The notes under the pieces are model-generated. The model worked only from the letters and a program-made list of their open reading frames with translations. It was not told the origin of the DNA and searched no databases. This document shows, piece by piece, positions 18,735-26,615 of a stretch of 64,000 nucleotides of DNA. Position 1 is the first letter of the stretch, and each line of letters begins with the position of its first letter. A program made the translations under genes and the position numbers. The stretch is from Flavobacterium collinsii (GTDB lineage: Bacteria; Bacteroidota; Bacteroidia; Flavobacteriales; Flavobacteriaceae): positions 1-64,000 of the forward strand of contig NZ_CADCST010000072.1 in the NCBI RefSeq assembly GCF_902804485.1, given 5' to 3'.

Positions 18735-18742
18735 TACATTTG
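18735..18742 (+). promoter_or_regulatory. Putative -7 element (TACATTTG) of gcvH
   Basis: Exact TAnnTTTG match 42 bp before the gcvH ATG. It argues that gcvH has its own promoter in addition to read-through from sprA. Confidence 0.6.
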
Positions 18743-18783
18743 TGCCTCAATTATTAAATTACCAATTTTCAAACACAACTATT

Positions 18784-19164
18784 ATGAGCATACCAGCAAA
18801 TTTAAAGTACACAAAAGATCACGAATGGATTAGCATCGAAGGAGATGTTGCAACAGTAGGAATCACTCATTTTGCACAAAAAGAGTTAGGAGATATCGTG
18901 TATGTTGAAGTAGAAACTTTAGATCAGACACTTGACAAAGACGAAGTTTTTGGAACAGTTGAGGCTGTAAAAACAGTATCAGATTTGTTTTTACCATTAA
19001 CAGGAGAAATCATTGCGTTTAATGACAGTCTTGAAAGTGCACCTGAAACCGTTAATTCTGATCCTTATGGAGATGGTTGGATGATTAAAATTAAAATTGC
19101 AGATGCATCAGAAATAGATTCATTATTATCTGCTGACGCTTATAAAGAACTTATAGGTGCCTAA
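18784..19164 (+). CDS. gcvH: Glycine cleavage system H protein
   Basis: 126 residues from the ATG at 18784 ([20 protein letters not shown]), the canonical GcvH start. An upstream GTG at 18742 lies in the promoter. The lipoyl-attachment lysine is K63 in [14 protein letters not shown]. GcvH shuttles the aminomethyl group between the P, T and L proteins of glycine cleavage and also takes part in lipoate transfer. No other gcv gene is nearby. The stop codon overlaps the next gene by 8 bp, so translation is probably coupled. Confidence 0.96.
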   Translation: MSIPANLKYTKDHEWISIEGDVATVGITHFAQKELGDIVYVEVETLDQTLDKDEVFGTVEAVKTVSDLFLPLTGEIIAFNDSLESAPETVNSDPYGDGWMIKIKIADASEIDSLLSADAYKELIGA

Positions 19165-19540
19165 ACAATTGCTCTTAATCTGGGCAATTATCTGTTCAGG
19201 AATTATTACCTATTTTTGTTTGACGGATTCAAGTAATATTCCGGCAATAAATTTTCCGAGTATAGATAAGATTGTCCATTTTTGTTTTCATTTTGGATTT
19301 ACAATTTCCTGGATTTTGTTTTTCAAAAAAGAGCTGAAAGGGAAAGCACCAGACGATTACAAAGCCTATTTAATTTCATTTATATTTTCTGTTTTTTTCG
19401 GAATTACAATCGAAATTCTGCAAGGTGTTTTAACGGTTACACGAGCATCAGATGTAACAGATGTTTTAGCCAATGCACTTGGAGCTATTTTTGGTATTTT
19501 TGCCGCAATAGTTTTTAAAAAACAAATAGATAGAATTTAG
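19157..19540 (+). CDS. VanZ family membrane protein
   Basis: 127 residues, GTG start overlapping the gcvH stop. Four predicted membrane helices, with the conserved [16 protein letters not shown] and [32 protein letters not shown] segments typical of VanZ-like proteins. The VanZ family was named for low-level teicoplanin resistance, but the biochemical role of stand-alone members is unknown. The gene is followed by a strong terminator that ends the sprA-gcvH-vanZ stretch. A TTG at 19169 is an alternative start. Confidence 0.85.
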   Translation: MPKQLLLIWAIICSGIITYFCLTDSSNIPAINFPSIDKIVHFCFHFGFTISWILFFKKELKGKAPDDYKAYLISFIFSVFFGITIEILQGVLTVTRASDVTDVLANALGAIFGIFAAIVFKKQIDRI

Positions 19541-19548
19541 AAATATAG

Positions 19549-19573
19549 AAACCCACTTCGGTGGGTTTTTTTG
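19549..19573 (+). terminator. Intrinsic terminator after VanZ gene
   Basis: Stem ACCCAC / GTGGGT closed by a stable TTCG tetraloop, flanked by AA and followed by seven T. Confidence 0.92.
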
Positions 19574-19902
19574 TGCTCTAATTTTAACGCTTTCCAGGTT
19601 GGTCAAAACTTTGCGGCTTCGCGAGTCTGTGAGCAATGTTATTTAGTTAGGAAAAAGTGGATAAAAAAAATTAGATTAGCAAGTTTTGATTTCAGATGTT
19701 TGAGTTGGTAAAAAACGAGGATTAAACTATTGGGAAAGATTAGATCAAAAAAAACAGTAATTGTTAATCTTCATTCAAAAATCCATTAATTTAATGGTAG
19801 GACGCTGTCAGATTATTTTTAATGTTGTTTTGTTTTAAAAGAAACCAGTGTCGACTTTATGTAAATCTTCGCGGCCATGACTGTTAATTTTAATTTAAAA
19901 TG

Positions 19903-19910
19903 TATTTTTG
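19903..19910 (+). promoter_or_regulatory. Putative -7 element (TATTTTTG) of deoC-remB
   Basis: TAnnTTTG match 27 bp before the deoC ATG, with CTG at 19881-19883 in place of the -33 TTG at a 19-bp spacing. Confidence 0.55.
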
Positions 19911-19937
19911 TCACAATTCTCAGAACACCCACAAATC

Positions 19938-20681
19938 ATGAATGTTAAGCAATATTTGGACTCTACTTATTTAAAAACCGCTTCGCAAGCGGGATTGTCG
20001 GAAGCAGAAAACACCCTTGTGGTTAAAGATGCTATTGAAGAGGCAATTCGCGAAGGTTTTAAATTAATCATGATTCGGCCGGAACATGTAACTTTGGCTA
20101 AAGAAATGATTCATAAAGCCAATTCGACTTTGCTGGTGGGCACCGTTATTGACTTTCCTGAAGGTAGCTCAGATTTAGAATCTAAATTAAAAGAAGCAAA
20201 CAAAGGAATTGAAGACGGAGCAGATGATCTGGATTTTGTTTGCAACTACACTGCTTTTAAAGAAGGTGATATCGATTTGGTAAAACAAGAGATCCTGGTG
20301 GGAACACAAATTGGTCTTGCAAATAACAAAACAGTAAAATGGATTATTGAGGTTGCGGCCTTAAATGATACGCAAATAATTCAGCTTTCGGCACTGATTA
20401 AAAATGTAGTCATGTCGCATTTTAAAGAAGAAAACTATGCTTCGGTTTTTGTGAAATCGTCTACCGGCTTTTATAAAACCGAAAATAATTTGCCAAACGG
20501 AGCAACGCTGTCAACAATTATAATGATGTTAGAAAATGCATCGCCTTTACCAGTTAAAGCGGCCGGAGGAGTCCGGTCTTATGAAGATGCTATAGAAATG
20601 ATTCGTTTAGGAGTAAAACGAATAGGAACCTCTGCCGCAAAAACAATTGCAGATGGAGGAAATACCCCAAATCAATATTAA
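19938..20681 (+). CDS. deoC: Deoxyribose-phosphate aldolase
   Basis: 247 residues from the ATG at 19938 (MNVKQYLDSTYLKT); a longer in-frame start at 19908 would overlap the promoter. The TIM-barrel class I aldolase residues are present: Schiff-base K173 in FVKSSTGF, K207 in PVKAAGGVRS and D98 in DDLDFVCNY. DeoC cleaves deoxyribose-5-phosphate to glyceraldehyde-3-phosphate and acetaldehyde in deoxynucleoside catabolism. The next gene begins at the base directly after its stop codon, so the two share a transcript. Confidence 0.95.
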   Translation: MNVKQYLDSTYLKTASQAGLSEAENTLVVKDAIEEAIREGFKLIMIRPEHVTLAKEMIHKANSTLLVGTVIDFPEGSSDLESKLKEANKGIEDGADDLDFVCNYTAFKEGDIDLVKQEILVGTQIGLANNKTVKWIIEVAALNDTQIIQLSALIKNVVMSHFKEENYASVFVKSSTGFYKTENNLPNGATLSTIIMMLENASPLPVKAAGGVRSYEDAIEMIRLGVKRIGTSAAKTIADGGNTPNQY

Positions 20682-22823
20682 ATGAAAACCCCAATTTACG
20701 TGAATAAGATTTTCCTGTCTTGTGTTTTAACCTTAGCTACTTTGTTTGCTTTTTCGCAGGAAAGTACAAATACCTCTATTAAGCCCGGTTTTACCGCAGA
20801 ACAATTTCCGGTTTTCCCAAATTGCGAAAATCTTCAGTCGAAACAACTGGAAAATTGTTTTTATAAAGAAGTGCAGGATTTTGTGTTTCAGAATTATCAG
20901 GTGCCCGCAAATCTAAAACAGGCGAATTATAAAGGAGAAGTAAAAGTGCTTTTCGAAGTAGATGCAAATGGTGAATTCAAAGTAATTTATGTAAATGCAG
21001 TAAATGATGCTTTATCAGAAGAAGCTAAACGTGTTTTTAAAAAATTCCCTAAAATAAAACCTTCAACATATAACGGAAAGCCAACCTATTCCAAATACAC
21101 CATTTCAATAGATATTCCATTAAAAAGCGCAAATCAGCTTGCTGAGGAAGCATTGGCAGCAGCTCAAATTTTAAAACCTCTTGAGAAACCAATGACTGAA
21201 CTGGATAGTATTGTGTACAAAAAATACAACAATCCGGAGTTTGAAAGTCATCTAAATATCCCGTTTTCACACAGCTATTATGCGCAGTTTGATGGAGCGA
21301 TGAATCAGGTAGGGAGCAACAATCACACTGCGTCTAAGCCTTATACGTATACCGAAGTTTCGAAATACTACAATTTAAAAGCGGTAAATCAATCGCTTCA
21401 AAAAAATGTTTCTACCTGGCTGGGAAGAAAATTTTGGAATGAAAACATGGTTCAGATTCAGGGGGAAGATTATTGGCTGTCCCTAAATCCAATTCTGGAC
21501 TTGCAAATGGGTAAAGCATCGGATTTGGATGCTTCATACACCTACGTAAATACACGTGCCTTGAATTTTAGAGGAGGATTGGGAAAGCAAATTAATTTTA
21601 CGACAACCATCTTTGAAAGCCAGGGAAGATTTGCAGGTTATTATAATGATTTTGCCGAAACATTAAAACCGTCTGGAGGAAATCCGGCAATTATTCCGGG
21701 AATGGGAATTGCCAAACGATTTAAAACTGACGCTTATGATTTTCCTTTAGCAGAAGCAAACATAACCTTTGCGCCAAGTAAAATCTTTGATCTGCAATTG
21801 GGTTACGGAAGAAATTTTATTGGTGACGGATATCGTTCTTTGCTGGAAAGTGACGGAGCAAGTCCGTATCCGTATTTTAAAATCAATACCACTTTCTGGA
21901 AAATAAAATACACAAATACCTATATGTGGCTTAAAGATGTTCGTCCGGATGTTACATTGGAAAAAACCTATGCGACAAAATTCATGGCCAATCATTATTT
22001 AAGTTGGAACGTTTCGAACAAACTGAATTTAGGTTTTTTTGAATCAGTAGTCTGGACAGATACAAATAACAGAGGCTTTGATATTAATTTTGTGAACCCA
22101 ATTATTTTCTATCGTTCCGTTGAATTTGCTTCATCGTCAAGAAGTGGAAATGCATTATTGGGGTTGACCTCTAAGTACAAATGGAACAATAGTGTTAATT
22201 TATATGCTCAGTTTTTATTGGATGAATTTTCATTAGGAGATATTAAAAGCGGAAACAATAGCTGGAAAAATAAATTTGGATACCAGATTGGAGCGAAATA
22301 TTTCAATGCTTTTAAAGTGAAAGATCTGTTGTTGCAACTGGAATACAACCATGTGCGTCCATACGTATACTCACACAGTGCGGTAATTACCAACTATGGG
22401 CATAACAATCAGAGTGTCGGGCACCAATGGGGCGGAAATTTTAAAGAACTAGTGGCGATCGGACGTTACCATAGAGGGCGTTATTTTGCAGATGCCAAGT
22501 TTACCATTGGAACAAGAGGGCTGGACTTTGATACTGCCGAGGATGGTTTTAACTACGGAGGTAATATTTACAAAAGTTATGATGACAAACGTCCGTACGA
22601 TAGCGAGGTAAAAGTAGGGCAGGGAAACAAAACAAGCGTTTTTATTGCTGACATACAAGGAGGTTATCTGATAAACCCGATGAGTAATTTGAAACTATTT
22701 GGAAGTTTCTTATACCGAAACTTTGATCCTACAAAAGATACGGCGACAACTTTTAAGCAAAGTACGACTTGGTTTTCTATCGGATTGCGTTCTGATATCT
22801 TTAATTGGTATTTTGATTACTAG
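20682..22823 (+). CDS. remB: Gliding motility outer membrane protein RemB
   Basis: 713 residues with a signal peptide ending FAFSQ. Residues about 35-150 look like a TonB C-terminal-type domain (KGEVKVLFEVDANGEFKVIYVNAV, RVFKKFPKIKPSTYNGKPTYSKY). Residues about 195-713 are strand-rich and resemble a Wzi-like barrel (ITFAPSKIFDLQLGYGRNFIGDGYRS), ending in an aromatic-rich strand. The position after sprA-gcvH-vanZ-deoC matches remB of F. johnsoniae, where mutations affect gliding and spreading. The exact biochemical role is not known. It is fused head-to-tail to deoC with no intergenic base. Confidence 0.85.
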   Translation: MKTPIYVNKIFLSCVLTLATLFAFSQESTNTSIKPGFTAEQFPVFPNCENLQSKQLENCFYKEVQDFVFQNYQVPANLKQANYKGEVKVLFEVDANGEFKVIYVNAVNDALSEEAKRVFKKFPKIKPSTYNGKPTYSKYTISIDIPLKSANQLAEEALAAAQILKPLEKPMTELDSIVYKKYNNPEFESHLNIPFSHSYYAQFDGAMNQVGSNNHTASKPYTYTEVSKYYNLKAVNQSLQKNVSTWLGRKFWNENMVQIQGEDYWLSLNPILDLQMGKASDLDASYTYVNTRALNFRGGLGKQINFTTTIFESQGRFAGYYNDFAETLKPSGGNPAIIPGMGIAKRFKTDAYDFPLAEANITFAPSKIFDLQLGYGRNFIGDGYRSLLESDGASPYPYFKINTTFWKIKYTNTYMWLKDVRPDVTLEKTYATKFMANHYLSWNVSNKLNLGFFESVVWTDTNNRGFDINFVNPIIFYRSVEFASSSRSGNALLGLTSKYKWNNSVNLYAQFLLDEFSLGDIKSGNNSWKNKFGYQIGAKYFNAFKVKDLLLQLEYNHVRPYVYSHSAVITNYGHNNQSVGHQWGGNFKELVAIGRYHRGRYFADAKFTIGTRGLDFDTAEDGFNYGGNIYKSYDDKRPYDSEVKVGQGNKTSVFIADIQGGYLINPMSNLKLFGSFLYRNFDPTKDTATTFKQSTTWFSIGLRSDIFNWYFDY

Positions 22824-22939
22824 GGTTTTTAATAAGATTTTTCGAAATAATTGTGTTAAAGATTTGCAAGTCCTTATTTTGTAAAGGTTTTATTGAAAAA
22901 AATCTAATTTTATAGGTCTGGATTCTACAATCTAATTTG

Positions 22940-22947
22940 TACATTTG
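22940..22947 (+). promoter_or_regulatory. Putative -7 element (TACATTTG) of cyoE
   Basis: TAnnTTTG with TCTG at 22917-22920, exactly 19 bp upstream, close to the TTTG-N19-TAnnTTTG consensus. Confidence 0.65.
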
Positions 22948-22982
22948 CACCACTCAAAAAAAACATACAAACAATTACCGTA

Positions 22983-23885
22983 TTGAACGCTACTAAAAAT
23001 ACATTTTCAATAAAATCAATATTTACCGATTTCAAAGAGATTACTAAAGCTGGTTTGGCGATCAGTGTATTGTTCTCTTCTGTTGCCGGATATTTATTGG
23101 GAGTTAATGAGGAACATCCTTTTAAATGGAGTGTTTTGGCAGTTTTGGCAATTGGAGGTTATTGCATGGTTGGAGCTTCAAATGCTTTCAATCAGGTGAT
23201 CGAAAAAGATATCGATGCTTTAATGGACCGAACTAAAAATCGTCCGGTTCCCTCAGGGCGCATGTCTCCGAAAATGGCTTTGTTTGTAGCGAGTTTGCTT
23301 ACTATTGTGGGTATTGCTTTGCTTTACACCATAAATGCGAAGTCAGCAATGTTCGCTGCGATCTCTATATTTTTATATACCAGTATTTATACCCCTTTGA
23401 AAACGGTAACCTCGTTATCTGTTTTTGTGGGTGCTTTTCCCGGGGCAATTCCTTTCATGTTAGGATGGGTTGCTGCTACAGGGGAATTTGGGATCGAAGC
23501 CGGAACGTTGTTTTTGATTCAGTTTTTTTGGCAATTTCCTCATTTTTGGGCTATTGGATGGTTTTTGTATGAAGACTATGAGAAGGCTGGGATCTTTATG
23601 CTGCCAACCGGAAAAAAAGATAAAGGAACCGCTTTGCAGATTATTTTATATACAGTTTGGTTAGTTATTGCTTCGTTACTGCCGGTTTTAGGGTATACAG
23701 GGCAATTATTTATTACACCAATAGCAGCAATTTTAGTGTTTTTGTTAGGATTGTGGATGTTGTTTTACGCGGTGCGTTTGTATCAGTTAAGAACGGCAAA
23801 AGCTGCGAGAACCTTAATGCTTGTAAGTGTTTCGTATATATCGTTGCTGCAAATCGTATTTATAGTAGATAAATTTTTAAGATAG
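22983..23885 (+). CDS. cyoE: Heme O synthase (protoheme IX farnesyltransferase)
   Basis: 300 residues with a TTG start at 22983 (MNATKNTFSIKSIFTDFKEITKAG); no ATG fits before the first membrane helix. UbiA-type prenyltransferase with about nine helices. The first Asp-rich motif is NQVIEKDIDALMDRTKNRPVPSGR and the second is YEDYEKAGIFMLP. It farnesylates heme B to heme O for terminal oxidases. It leads a run of oxidase genes and ends 2 bp before the next start. Confidence 0.93.
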   Translation: MNATKNTFSIKSIFTDFKEITKAGLAISVLFSSVAGYLLGVNEEHPFKWSVLAVLAIGGYCMVGASNAFNQVIEKDIDALMDRTKNRPVPSGRMSPKMALFVASLLTIVGIALLYTINAKSAMFAAISIFLYTSIYTPLKTVTSLSVFVGAFPGAIPFMLGWVAATGEFGIEAGTLFLIQFFWQFPHFWAIGWFLYEDYEKAGIFMLPTGKKDKGTALQIILYTVWLVIASLLPVLGYTGQLFITPIAAILVFLLGLWMLFYAVRLYQLRTAKAARTLMLVSVSYISLLQIVFIVDKFLR

Positions 23886-23887
23886 TT

Positions 23888-24487
23888 ATGGAAATGACAA
23901 TAACAAAAACAGAAACGGCTGGTGAAGAAAAGCTAAGGAAAGCCAAATCGGCGAAACTTATCCTGTTATTCGCAATGGTAAGTATGACCATGATGTTTGC
24001 CGGACTTACAAGTGCTTTTGTAGTAAGTAAATCAAGAGCTGACTGGTTGAAAAACTTTGAATTGCCAACAGCATTTTATTACAGTACGGCAGTTATTATA
24101 GCATGCAGTGTCACTTTTTACCTGGCTAAAAAAGCTATTCAGAAAGACAATAGAAGCGCTACTACGGCATTGCTTTTGGGAACTTTGGCTTTGGGGATTT
24201 TATTCGTTGTGCTGCAATTTGCAGGTTTCGGACAAATCGTAGAAAGCGGGTATTATTTCACTGGAGAAGGTAGTTCAATTACTACAACATTTTTGTATGT
24301 AGTAACCGTGACACACTTGTTACACTTGGCCGGAGGGTTAATTTCACTTTTAATTATAATTTATAATCATTTTAAACAAAAATACAATTCGACTCAAACT
24401 CTTGGTATAGAACTAGGTGCGATGTATTGGCACTTTTTGGATTTATTATGGTTGTATTTATTTTTATTTTTATATTTCTTTAAATAA
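23888..24487 (+). CDS. Cytochrome c oxidase subunit III-like protein (short form)
   Basis: 199 residues, five predicted helices preceded by a charged N-terminus (ETAGEEKLRKAKSAK). The subunit III signature is at the C-terminus (LGAMYWHFLDLLWLYLFLFLYFF). The first two helices of full subunit III are absent, as in bacterial five-helix forms. Subunit III stabilises the oxidase core and its oxygen supply. An ATG at 23894 is an alternative start. The gene directly follows cyoE. Confidence 0.85.
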   Translation: MEMTITKTETAGEEKLRKAKSAKLILLFAMVSMTMMFAGLTSAFVVSKSRADWLKNFELPTAFYYSTAVIIACSVTFYLAKKAIQKDNRSATTALLLGTLALGILFVVLQFAGFGQIVESGYYFTGEGSSITTTFLYVVTVTHLLHLAGGLISLLIIIYNHFKQKYNSTQTLGIELGAMYWHFLDLLWLYLFLFLYFFK

Positions 24488-24497
24488 GAAAAAAACG

Positions 24498-24505
24498 TAA
24501 ATTTG
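24498..24505 (+). promoter_or_regulatory. Putative -7 element (TAAATTTG) before second subunit III gene
   Basis: TAnnTTTG with TTTC at 24475-24478 exactly 19 bp upstream, 25 bp before the ATG. Suggests an internal promoter. Confidence 0.55.
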
Positions 24506-24529
24506 GGAACTTTTTAACGAATATCTTTT

Positions 24530-25516
24530 ATGGGAGCGACAGTTACTACTGCAAACAACGACGAAAAAACTTGGGGAGGCGGTCATGAGATTCAGCCACT
24601 AGGATCAAGTTATGGTAAAATGATGATGTGGTTTTTTATCGTATCGGATGCCTTAACATTCTCTGGATTCCTTGCCGCTTATGGCTTTTCTAGATTTAAA
24701 TTTATTGAAACCTGGCCTTTGGCTGATGAAGTGTTTACTCACTTTCCATTTATGCATGGCGTTGCGGCACCAATGTATTATGTGGCCTTAATGACTTTTA
24801 TTTTGATTTTCTCATCTGTAACAATGGTTTTGGCTGTTGACGCAGGTCACCAATTGAAAAAAACAAAAGTTGCAATTTACATGTTCTTAACGATTATTGG
24901 AGGTTTTATTTTCGTGGGTTCTCAAGCCTGGGAATGGAAAAACTTCATTAAAGGTGAGTACGGAGCAGTAGAAACAGCGGGCGGAAGTTTATTGCAGTTT
25001 GTTGATAAAGATGGTAAAAGAGTTGCTCTTGCTGATTTTGCAGTTAAATTACCGGAACAAAGAGAAGCTTTAACAAGAAGTCATTCAACTTGGTTTATGG
25101 AAGATGCTCAGGCACAACCAACCTATACAGTTGCAGAAATTCAGGCAGGTTTTAAAGCTCATCCGGAAGTTTTGATCAGAACAGAACAACTAACGGATAA
25201 AAAGAAAAAAACAGTTTTATCAAGAGAAGAATCTGAAGCTCGTTTAGCAAGCGCTAAATATGTTGTAGAAGGTGCTAATTTGATTAGAAACGAATACGGA
25301 AATAAATTATTTGCTGATTTCTTTTTCTTCATCACAGGATTCCACGGATTTCACGTATTTTCAGGAGTTATCATTAATATCATTATTTTCTTTAATGTAT
25401 TATTGGGTACTTATGAAAAAAGAAGAAGCTACGAAATGGTAGAGAAAGTTGGTTTATACTGGCACTTTGTCGATTTAGTTTGGGTATTTGTATTTACAGT
25501 TTTCTACTTAGTTTAA
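24530..25516 (+). CDS. Cytochrome c oxidase subunit III with large insertion
   Basis: 328 residues. The N-terminal helices include GKMMMWFFIVSDALTFSGFLAAYGFSRF, and the C-terminal part holds FHGFHVFSGVIINIIIFF and VGLYWHFVDLVWVFVFTVFYLV, both typical of subunit III. Between helix 3 or 4 (ending about 145, SQAWEWKNFIKGEYG) and the FFFFITGFHGFH helix (about 263) lies a soluble, charged insertion of about 115 residues (GGSLLQFVDKDGKRVALADF ... LTDKKKKTVLSREESEARL). Ordinary subunit III has only a short loop there. It is the second of two consecutive subunit-III-like genes. Confidence 0.9.
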   Translation: MGATVTTANNDEKTWGGGHEIQPLGSSYGKMMMWFFIVSDALTFSGFLAAYGFSRFKFIETWPLADEVFTHFPFMHGVAAPMYYVALMTFILIFSSVTMVLAVDAGHQLKKTKVAIYMFLTIIGGFIFVGSQAWEWKNFIKGEYGAVETAGGSLLQFVDKDGKRVALADFAVKLPEQREALTRSHSTWFMEDAQAQPTYTVAEIQAGFKAHPEVLIRTEQLTDKKKKTVLSREESEARLASAKYVVEGANLIRNEYGNKLFADFFFFITGFHGFHVFSGVIINIIIFFNVLLGTYEKRRSYEMVEKVGLYWHFVDLVWVFVFTVFYLV

Positions 25517-25534
25517 TTTTAGATTTTAATTATT

Positions 25535-25885
25535 ATGTCACACGAGCACGTATCAAATACAAAAAGAATCTGGTTTGTTTTTGCATTACTATCAGTAGTA
25601 ACTACAGTAGAAGTTATCCTTGGTATTTACAAACCTGGAGTATTAGAGTTTAATCATTTTGTAGGTTTGAATTTGTTGAACTGGATATTTTATATTCTGA
25701 CAATATTCAAAGCATATTATATAGTATGGGCATTTATGCACATGGAAGGTGAAAAAAGCAGTCTTAGATGGTCTGTTGTAGCACCAGTTATTTTCCTAGT
25801 TTTATATTTATTGTTTATTCTATTGACAGAAGGACATTATATTTATGGGGTTTTTAAAGATTCTACTATTAAATGGAATTTTTAA
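25535..25885 (+). CDS. Cytochrome c oxidase subunit IV-like protein
   Basis: 116 residues with three predicted helices. The conserved helix end FKAYYIVWAFMHMEGEKSSLRW is characteristic of prokaryotic COX4-like proteins. A His-rich N-terminus (MSHEHVSNTKR) precedes the first helix. The role is an accessory subunit of a heme-copper oxidase. It lies 18 bp after the subunit III gene and is followed by a strong terminator, closing this operon segment. Confidence 0.88.
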   Translation: MSHEHVSNTKRIWFVFALLSVVTTVEVILGIYKPGVLEFNHFVGLNLLNWIFYILTIFKAYYIVWAFMHMEGEKSSLRWSVVAPVIFLVLYLLFILLTEGHYIYGVFKDSTIKWNF

Positions 25886-25904
25886 CATGATATTAATTCG
25901 AAAA

Positions 25905-25931
25905 GAGGCTCCGTTTAACGGAGCTTTTTTT
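25905..25931 (+). terminator. Intrinsic terminator after COX4 gene
   Basis: GCTCCGTT / AACGGAGC perfect 8-bp stem followed by seven T. The T-tract merges with the next promoter element. Confidence 0.92.
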
Positions 25932-25938
25932 ATTTTTG
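25931..25938 (+). promoter_or_regulatory. Putative -7 element (TATTTTTG) for the SCO-like operon
   Basis: TAnnTTTG match beginning at the end of the terminator T-run, 25 bp before the next ATG. Confidence 0.5.
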
Positions 25939-25963
25939 TACCTCAATAACTTCTGCACATATA

Positions 25964-26605
25964 ATGAAAAAAAATATAGTTCTCTTTGTACTTTTTGTTT
26001 TGCCAATTGTAGCCTATTTGTTTTTTGCTTCCGGTGTTAACAGCTTCACTACGCTTCCCGTTATAACGCCTAAAATTACTGATTTTGGTAATTGGAAATC
26101 CCTCAGCGGTAAGAGAGTTTCATTAGATAAAAAGATCACGGTTTTGGGGTTTTCAGGATCTGAGATTTTAAGTAATCGAGGGAATTATTTTAACTTAAAC
26201 GAAAAAATCTACAAACGTTACAATGGTTTTGAAGATCTTCAGTTTGTAGTGCTTTGCCCGTTAGGAACAGAAGCTGATGCACAGAAGGTATTAGATGCTC
26301 TTAAGCCGTTTACGGATGTGAAAGGCTGGAATTTTGTTTTTGCTTCACCTCAGGAAATTCAATCATTTTACGAGCAGTTGCATTTAAAAGGAAAATTAGA
26401 TCAGAATCTTGGAACTCCAAATGTTTATATTATCGACAAAGAACGAAATCTAAGAGGAAGAAAAGATGCAGCTGAGTATAAAGAAGGGTATGACACTTTT
26501 CATCCTTCGGAGCTAAGCAATGAGATGCTGGATGACTTTAAAATCATTTTATATGAATATCGTGCTGCTCTAAAAAAGAACCACAACGCAACTAAGCAAC
26601 TTTAA
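25964..26605 (+). CDS. Thioredoxin-fold SCO-like protein lacking the copper CxxxC motif
   Basis: 213 residues. One N-terminal membrane anchor (KKNIVLFVLFVLPIVAYLFF), then an exported domain with thioredoxin-fold features: KKITVLGFSGSEI as the first strand, LQFVVLCPLG as the second, a helix, then GTPNVYIIDKERNLRGRKD as the conserved cis-Pro/strand region. It resembles SCO/AhpC-type proteins, but the redox site position reads SGSEIL and the only cysteine is in VVLCPLG. It cannot carry a CxxxC copper site. It precedes the true SCO gene by 10 bp. A structural or partner role in oxidase copper loading is my inference. Confidence 0.6.
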   Translation: MKKNIVLFVLFVLPIVAYLFFASGVNSFTTLPVITPKITDFGNWKSLSGKRVSLDKKITVLGFSGSEILSNRGNYFNLNEKIYKRYNGFEDLQFVVLCPLGTEADAQKVLDALKPFTDVKGWNFVFASPQEIQSFYEQLHLKGKLDQNLGTPNVYIIDKERNLRGRKDAAEYKEGYDTFHPSELSNEMLDDFKIILYEYRAALKKNHNATKQL

Positions 26606-26615
26606 TCCTTTTATT

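Larger units (their letters stand above)
19541..19937. other. Gap before deoC: terminator, repeat scrap, promoter
   Basis: After the terminator comes a flavobacterial-type scrap (AACTTTGCGGCTTCGCGAG, about 19606-19624). Next is AT-rich DNA without coding signal, then the deoC -7 element at 19903-19910. Confidence 0.5.
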
